NCBI GenBank assembly: GCA_030837265.1
Contig: JAUPKV010000060.1
Location: 1 to 11,443, forward strand
Length of the DNA stretch: 11,443 nucleotides
Reading direction: 5' to 3'
Source of the DNA: Methanobacteriota archaeon
Lineage (GTDB): Archaea; Halobacteriota; Methanosarcinia; Methanosarcinales; Methanosarcinaceae
Position numbers and translations under genes: made by a program. The notes under the pieces are model-generated. The model did no database searches and was not told the origin of the DNA. It saw only the letters and a program-made list of their open reading frames with translations. Each line of letters starts with the position of its first letter. The stretch's first letter is position 1. Of the stretch, positions 7,229 through 11,443 are shown in pieces.

Positions 7229-7287
7229 AATGTCTTTTCATAATCTTATGAAAACTAAGAAGCTTTCCTAAGCTTTTTAAAGACATT
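7229..7287. repeat. Perfect 20-bp inverted repeat within a wider stem
   Basis: TTTTCATAATCTTATGAAAA at 7235-7254 has nine-base perfect arms around two bases. A second pair, AATGTCTTT (7229-7237) and AAAGACATT (7279-7287), encloses it and overlaps its left arm, so the two stems are mutually exclusive. Several AAGCTT copies follow (near 7260-7276 and 7313-7318). It could be an operator, a transcript-end hairpin, or the remains of a small mobile element. No function can be assigned. Confidence 0.55.
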
Positions 7288-7449
7288 ATCTTGCATAATA
7301 AATAAATTTAGAAGCTTTTAAATTACATCCTGTCTTTAAATTTATTACATAAAATTTGTAAAGATTTAATTGTAAAACTAAAATCAAATGAAGCTTAGTT
7401 ATAAAACTCAATTCATTGTTTAATCTGGGAAGGTAAGTGTGTTTTTTAG

Positions 7450-7704
7450 TTTTTTTCGTATCCTCTTCGGATAAGGTATGCCCCAACTTTTCGCAATCTA
7501 TTTACCCTTCTTGAAAAGCAGAACGAGGATATCGAATTTTTTAAAGCAGAAAACCAACAGCTTCGAGATGAGATCAATTTACTGGATTGGAACATGCACT
7601 GTAAAAATTCATCGAAAGAAATTATTTGTCCGCTGGCCGGAGTCTACATAATCTCTACTTTCGTGATAGTATACACAAAGAATCAATACATAAAAAATAG
7701 TTGA
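7450..7704 (+). pseudogene. Short coiled-coil coding relic, possibly transposase N-terminus
   Basis: A plus-strand frame without ATG, opening after the TAG at 7447-7449 and ending at TGA 7702-7704, contains a gene-like segment at about 7462-7593. It reads PLRIRYAPTFRN, then LFTLLEKQNEDIEFF, KAENQQLRDEINLL. The spacing of Leu/Ile/Phe with Glu, Gln and Lys is that of a coiled coil, and ENQQLRDEI is like the leucine-zipper-like N-terminus of several transposases (IS66-type and relatives). After about 7593 the frame loses protein-like character. Base composition is less AT-rich than the flanks. I read it as a decayed fragment of an inserted gene; the transposase identity is inference from pattern only. 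Confidence 0.4.
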
Positions 7705-8078
7705 TATTTCAATGGTTAAAATTTGCTATATTCTCGTTTAAATGAGATAATGTTTAGAAAATTCTTAAAAAAGTAATGATTTATTTTACATCTAGTTAAC
7801 TTGATGCTTTTTTTAATGAAATTCTAATTTAACGCATCGACAAATTCTTGGATAACAAACATTTTTTTGAATAATTCATTTAATATAGATACATTTTTTT
7901 AAATTATAACCTGGAGAGATAATTGAGGCAGCACAATAATTATTTTTTATTACTGATATGTTAAAAATTAGCTAGAACTGGGGTTAGTAAATAAAGCAAT
8001 TCTAATCCTTAAGATGTAAGCTTTGAAAAAAAATAACAACAAATTGATGTGATCAGGTTGAAATTAAACAAAATTAAC

Positions 8079-8138
8079 TGTGTTAACAAGGATCGTCTCA
8101 TCTATGAAAACTTAAACTCCAAACTGACATTTAACACA
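8079..8138. promoter_or_regulatory. Inverted repeat upstream of the kinase
   Basis: TGTGTTAA (8079-8086) and TTAACACA (8131-8138) are perfect eight-base inverted copies about 44 bases apart, ending about 36 bases before the kinase start. The left copy also sits in a smaller repeat, TTAAC-TGT-GTTAA. They could be regulator binding sites, but short AT-rich matches are common here. Confidence 0.25.
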
Positions 8139-8174
8139 TTTTCTTAAAATAAACAAGTTCCGGTATACTTTCAT

Positions 8175-10292
8175 TTGTGGTTGTGGGGTATCTTTATCGA
8201 AATAACGAAAAAAGTTTTTATAATAACAATTTTTATTTTTTTCGCCCTTACAGCCGCGTTTACGTTTTCCTATAATGCTCAACTTTCTAATTTTTTAGAG
8301 TTAGAACACACTGATACATTAGAGCATATGGAAAGAGTGCAAGAAAATATTAAGACTGAACAGGAATATCTTGATAATATAATTCAAGATTGGGCAAGCT
8401 GGAATGATTCGTATATATTTATTAAAGATGGTAATCAGCAGTTCATAGACTCTAACATCCAAAATGGAACTTTTACCGGACTTAAAATTAATATGATAGT
8501 ATATATAAATAAAACAGGGTCTGTAGTCTACGCAAAGGCGCTAGATCTTTATACTGGAAAGGAAGAGCCGGTTCCGGTAGATTTTCTTAAACTAATAGAA
8601 AATGGAACTGTTCTTACAAAATCAGAAAATGATAGAATAAGCGGTATTGTTTTACTAGATAAAAATCCAATGTTTATCTCCTGCCACCCTATCCTTACGA
8701 CAAAAAATGAAGGGCCAGTAAGGGGTACTGTAATATTCGGAAGATACTTTGACTCTTCCCTTACCAATTCTTTAAAAGTAGCTGCAAAATATCCCCTTTT
8801 AATACATAGAGTCAATAAAGAGATGCCTTCAGAGCTTAAGATGAAATTGAAAATTTTCTACGATGACCCGGATGCGATAATACTCGAACGCGTGGATGAA
8901 AAAATAATATCAGGTTATTTTGAATTAAGGGATATTACAGGTCAACCTGCACTTATTATGAGAGCAGATTTTCCCAGAGATCTCTATTTTAATGGTAAAA
9001 CAATTCTGACGCAGACATATTTGTTCCTTTTGCTGATAGGACTTGTAACCGGGTTTGGAATTAAATTTTTGCTGGATAAAATCTTCGTTTCCAGGTTAGT
9101 TGAAATTGATAATTTTGTTACAAGAGTCAGGTCAGAGAAGAATCTATCCAGAAGGTTGTTTCTAAAAGGTAACGATGAACTTTACCGACTATCAAGAGAA
9201 ATAAATGGAATGTTAAATGACATTTATCTGGCGGAGCAGGAATTAAAATCACAGGAGCAAGAAAAAAAAGTGCTCCTGGATTCTATGAACGAAATTGTTG
9301 TTTTCGTAAATCCTGAGTTAAACATTCTCTGGGCAAACAAAACTGCTCTTGAGTGCATGAAAAAGACCCTTCGAGATGTAGTGGGAGTAAATATCAAATC
9401 CATCCAGGATAGTAACTGTCCCTTATCCGAATATACAAAACTTGAACAACTACTAAAATCAGGCAATAAAAAATCATGGGAATTAACTACAAAGAACGAA
9501 ACTGTATGGTTTATCCAGGCAATCCCGGTGCTAAGTGAAGAGGGAAAAATAATAGGTGTTCTGGAAACTTGTAGAGACATTACTGAAAAGGTTAAAGCTG
9601 ATCAAATGAGAAAAAAGGAGATAAACCATAGAATTAAAAATAATTTGCAGATAGTGTCCTCTTTACTGGACCTTCAGGCAGAAAAATTTAGTGACAAAAA
9701 AGTGGTTGAAGCTTTCAAAGAAAGTGAAAGCCGCATTTTGTCGATGTCTCTAATACACCAGGAGCTTTACGAATCCGGAAAACTTGATACTATTGACTTT
9801 TCATCCTATCTTTGCAAATTAGTAGCAGATCTTCTTAAATCATATAATTCTAATGTTTGCGAAATAAAGGTAAACCTTGATGTCAGCAATATTTTCCTTG
9901 AGGTAGATACTGCAGTTTCACTGGGTATCATAATAAATGAAATGTTTACAAACTCGATTAAATATGCTTTCCCTGCAAGAACAAATGGAGAAATTTATAT
10001 CTCGCTGGTTAACGAAGCATTTAATAAAGAATCAAGAGAAAATGAGTTCTCAAGCAACCTTCCTTCTAATACTTCGCTTAAAAATTCTCAGGAAGATGTA
10101 ACTTATAAACTGATTTATGCAGATAATGGAATAGGTATCCCAGAAAATATCGATTTCGAAAACCCCCATACTCTGGGATTGCAGCTTATTAATGCCCTTG
10201 TTGATCAGATTGAAGGCCACATTGAGCTAAAAAATAATAATGGAACTGAATTCAATATATGGTTTACAACCTTAGGAATGGCTAAAAAATAA
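8175..10292 (+). CDS. Membrane histidine kinase: CHASE4-HAMP-PAS-HisKA_2-HATPase
   Basis: The 705-residue product is a sensor kinase of the type common in Methanosarcina. Visible parts in order: TM1 about 14-34; an extracellular CHASE4-like domain about 43-260 with the signature DWASWNDSYIFI (72-83); TM2 about 278-299; HAMP about 300-355; a coiled linker; PAS about 363-474 ending in GVLETCRDITEK; a HisKA_2 dimerisation domain with the phosphoacceptor H485 in EINHRIKNNLQIV; and a HATPase domain with the N box NEMFTNSIKYAF (588-599), DNGIGIP (650-656), TLGLQLI (666-672) and NNGTEF (688-693). All kinase motifs are intact. A Ser/Asn/Glu-rich loop (614-640) lies between the N box and DNGIGIP. The frame has no ATG before the first membrane segment; TTG at 8175 or 8181 must start it, without a Shine-Dalgarno, unless the true 5' end is damaged. 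No response regulator is adjacent, so its partner is unknown. The stop is two bases from the converging transposase stop. Confidence 0.88.
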   Translation: MWLWGIFIEITKKVFIITIFIFFALTAAFTFSYNAQLSNFLELEHTDTLEHMERVQENIKTEQEYLDNIIQDWASWNDSYIFIKDGNQQFIDSNIQNGTFTGLKINMIVYINKTGSVVYAKALDLYTGKEEPVPVDFLKLIENGTVLTKSENDRISGIVLLDKNPMFISCHPILTTKNEGPVRGTVIFGRYFDSSLTNSLKVAAKYPLLIHRVNKEMPSELKMKLKIFYDDPDAIILERVDEKIISGYFELRDITGQPALIMRADFPRDLYFNGKTILTQTYLFLLLIGLVTGFGIKFLLDKIFVSRLVEIDNFVTRVRSEKNLSRRLFLKGNDELYRLSREINGMLNDIYLAEQELKSQEQEKKVLLDSMNEIVVFVNPELNILWANKTALECMKKTLRDVVGVNIKSIQDSNCPLSEYTKLEQLLKSGNKKSWELTTKNETVWFIQAIPVLSEEGKIIGVLETCRDITEKVKADQMRKKEINHRIKNNLQIVSSLLDLQAEKFSDKKVVEAFKESESRILSMSLIHQELYESGKLDTIDFSSYLCKLVADLLKSYNSNVCEIKVNLDVSNIFLEVDTAVSLGIIINEMFTNSIKYAFPARTNGEIYISLVNEAFNKESRENEFSSNLPSNTSLKNSQEDVTYKLIYADNGIGIPENIDFENPHTLGLQLINALVDQIEGHIELKNNNGTEFNIWFTTLGMAKK

Positions 10293-10294
10293 CT

Positions 10295-11443
10295 TCAGGT
10301 TTTTACTTTGGGGATTACTTTATAATTCCACTTCCCCAAATAATCATCAAATACAATTTTCATGTTTTCCTTGAAGGTCTCACTTACTTTTCTTCCCGTT
10401 TTGAAAATTTTGTCCTTAATAGTCGAATACACTTTGAGTCCTGTGGATGTAGAAGTCTTATCAACAAGGCTTTTGACCACATCAATACTGCTGAAAACAG
10501 CACCTTTGCAGGCATTCGTAACATGACAGAATAACCTATGCTCAATTGGATTGTATTTCGAAGTATATGATGGATAATGAGCCATTCTGATTTCAACCCC
10601 GATTTCATCAACTAGCTTTTGCAGGTCTTCCTTGAAAATATAATGCCTACATGAGTTGCTTCCACCGCCATCGGCTAAGTTTAAAATGCTATCTGTTTCT
10701 GGATAATTTTCCTTACCGTGGTTTTCCCACCAGTATTTAATGCAGTCACAATTAAACTCGCTTGTATCTTTACTGGTTCCTAAAGTGATATATCCTTCGT
10801 TACGTTTTAAGTCGTAAATACCATGTGGAATTACAACGCCATCTGAAAATGAATTGTAATCGTGGTCATAAACCTTTAATGGTTGAGTACAAAGGACTTT
10901 TCCCTCGCGATAGAAATTGCCTATGTATTCTTTTTTTTACATCCATACTGATAATCGGATTCTTGCTTGTTGAGTACTCATTTATCAGCTCGTGAATCCT
11001 CTCAAATTGCTCATTCCTATCCTTACAGTCTTTCATTGTGACAGATTTTTGCATTTTTCGCTCTACAAAACCATGTTTCTTCAAAAGCTGCTTAACCACG
11101 TAGGGACTTATATTCATTCCCTTTGATTCAAAAGCCTTTGAAATCGCTTCTAGGCTTAGGTTTGTCCATTTTAGATCTTTCTCCATAGGGCTTCCAGCCG
11201 TATGGTTTTTTAAAATCTCAAAGAAAATGTCATCGATATTTCCCACCGTTTCGATGATTTTCTTTCTACCACTACCAGGTTTTCGAATCCTTTCTTCCGG
11301 TATTTCTGTACCGTTGACGATCTCATCAATACCAGCCATGACAGTTTGAGGATGGCATCCCAACACACTACTTATATACTTTTGTCCACCATGCCCTAAT
11401 TTAATCGCTTCAATTGCTGCGTATCGTCTTCTAACTTTCTCGT
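10295..11443 (-). pseudogene. ISAzo13-type DDE transposase, frameshifted and cut by the window edge
   Basis: Minus-strand reading enters at the right edge with RRRYAAIEAIKLGHGGQKYI, the helix-turn-helix start typical of ISAzo13-family (Rhodopirellula-type) transposases, and continues in one frame to about 10940. The remaining part is in another frame, from about 10930 to the TGA at 10295-10297. Joined, they give the expected catalytic triad: first D in IISMD (codon 10941-10943), second D in LADGGGSNS (10670-10672), and E in KYNPIEHRLF (10541-10543). The shift falls at an A8 run on the coding strand right after the first catalytic D. Staying in frame gives a short dead-end tail after MDVKK. 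The split pieces are otherwise free of stops and well conserved, so the lesion is recent or is bypassed by slippage. The start codon lies outside the window; the GTG at 11364-11366 is internal to the conserved region. Confidence 0.85.
10931..10938 (-). other. A8 homopolymer at the transposase frameshift
   Basis: The coding strand reads GAT GT followed by eight A and GAATAC. Seven A would give D-V-K-K-E-Y-I-G-N; ten A would give D-V-K-K-K-E-Y-I-G-N, which is closer to the KKKE I expect after the first catalytic Asp in this family. The eight A present put the ribosome in the wrong frame. A -1 slip does not rescue it, because that frame soon meets TAG; a +1 shift or polymerase slippage is needed. 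Confidence 0.7.

Larger units (their letters stand above)
6909..8174. other. 1.27-kb AT-rich intergenic stretch
   Basis: This gap lies between the divergent S16 protease and kinase genes. It is strongly AT-rich with stops scattered in all frames. The only items I could pick out are a TATA-like box for the protease, a perfect inverted repeat near 7235-7254 inside a wider stem, a short coding relic near 7450-7600, and an inverted repeat near 8079-8138. A 66-codon minus-strand frame at 7286-7486 has no recognisable features and I do not call it. The gap probably contains decayed sequence plus the two promoters. Confidence 0.6.

Noticed and set aside
7286..7486. 66-codon minus-strand frame in the AT-rich gap
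   Set aside because: No Shine-Dalgarno, no motif and low-complexity composition. It overlaps the plus-strand coding relic, which looks more protein-like.
7900..7960. GGAG followed by a TTG-started 12-codon frame near 7912-7960
   Set aside because: Too short, no protein signature, and such patterns are expected by chance.
1..11443. CRISPR array, tRNA, rRNA or toxin-antitoxin pair
   Set aside because: No regularly spaced repeats, no cloverleaf-like segment and no small paired genes were seen on either strand.

Overview
The window looks like a chromosomal segment of a methanogenic archaeon, most likely Methanosarcina or a close relative. The evidence is the gene content: a DUF2117-like protein typical of methanogens, a CHASE4/HAMP/PAS histidine kinase of the kind abundant in Methanosarcina, an archaeal-style TnpB, and two LarA-family proteins. 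Long AT-rich intergenic stretches with TATA-like boxes and few strong Shine-Dalgarno sites fit the same picture. No rRNA, tRNA or CRISPR array was seen.

Layout, left to right. Positions 1-801 (minus) hold the N-terminal part of an IS200/IS605-type TnpB that runs off the left edge. Positions 802-1115 are non-coding and contain a nested inverted repeat just downstream of the next gene. Positions 1116-3787 (minus) carry two tandem LarA-like (nickel-dependent lactate racemase family) paralogues. Positions 3891-4583 (minus) carry a UPF0173-type metallo-beta-lactamase-fold hydrolase, divergent from the DUF2117-like gene at 4769-5956 (plus). That gene converges on an exported or membrane-anchored Lon-type (S16) serine protease at 5982-6908 (minus). 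Positions 6909-8174 are a 1.27 kb AT-rich gap with a perfect 20-bp inverted repeat and a short coiled-coil coding relic. Positions 8175-10292 (plus) encode a membrane histidine kinase with no ATG start. Positions 10295-11443 (minus) are an ISAzo13-type transposase, frameshifted at an A8 run and cut by the right edge.

How they work together. The clearest functional group is the LarA pair, possibly read with the upstream UPF0173 gene on the same strand. None of the LarB/LarC/LarE cofactor-synthesis genes is here, so the nickel-pincer cofactor would have to be made from elsewhere. The kinase has no adjacent response regulator. The core genes are bracketed by transposon genes of two unrelated families, so this is a stable metabolic segment with mobile-element edges. 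I did not find a convincing undescribed defence or mobile system. The most interesting points are the diverged active-site loop of the LarA duplicates, the ATPase-less anchored S16 protease, the Ser-rich TnpB with an 18-bp tandem duplication, the structured element after larA1, and the homopolymer frameshift in the ISAzo13 transposase.
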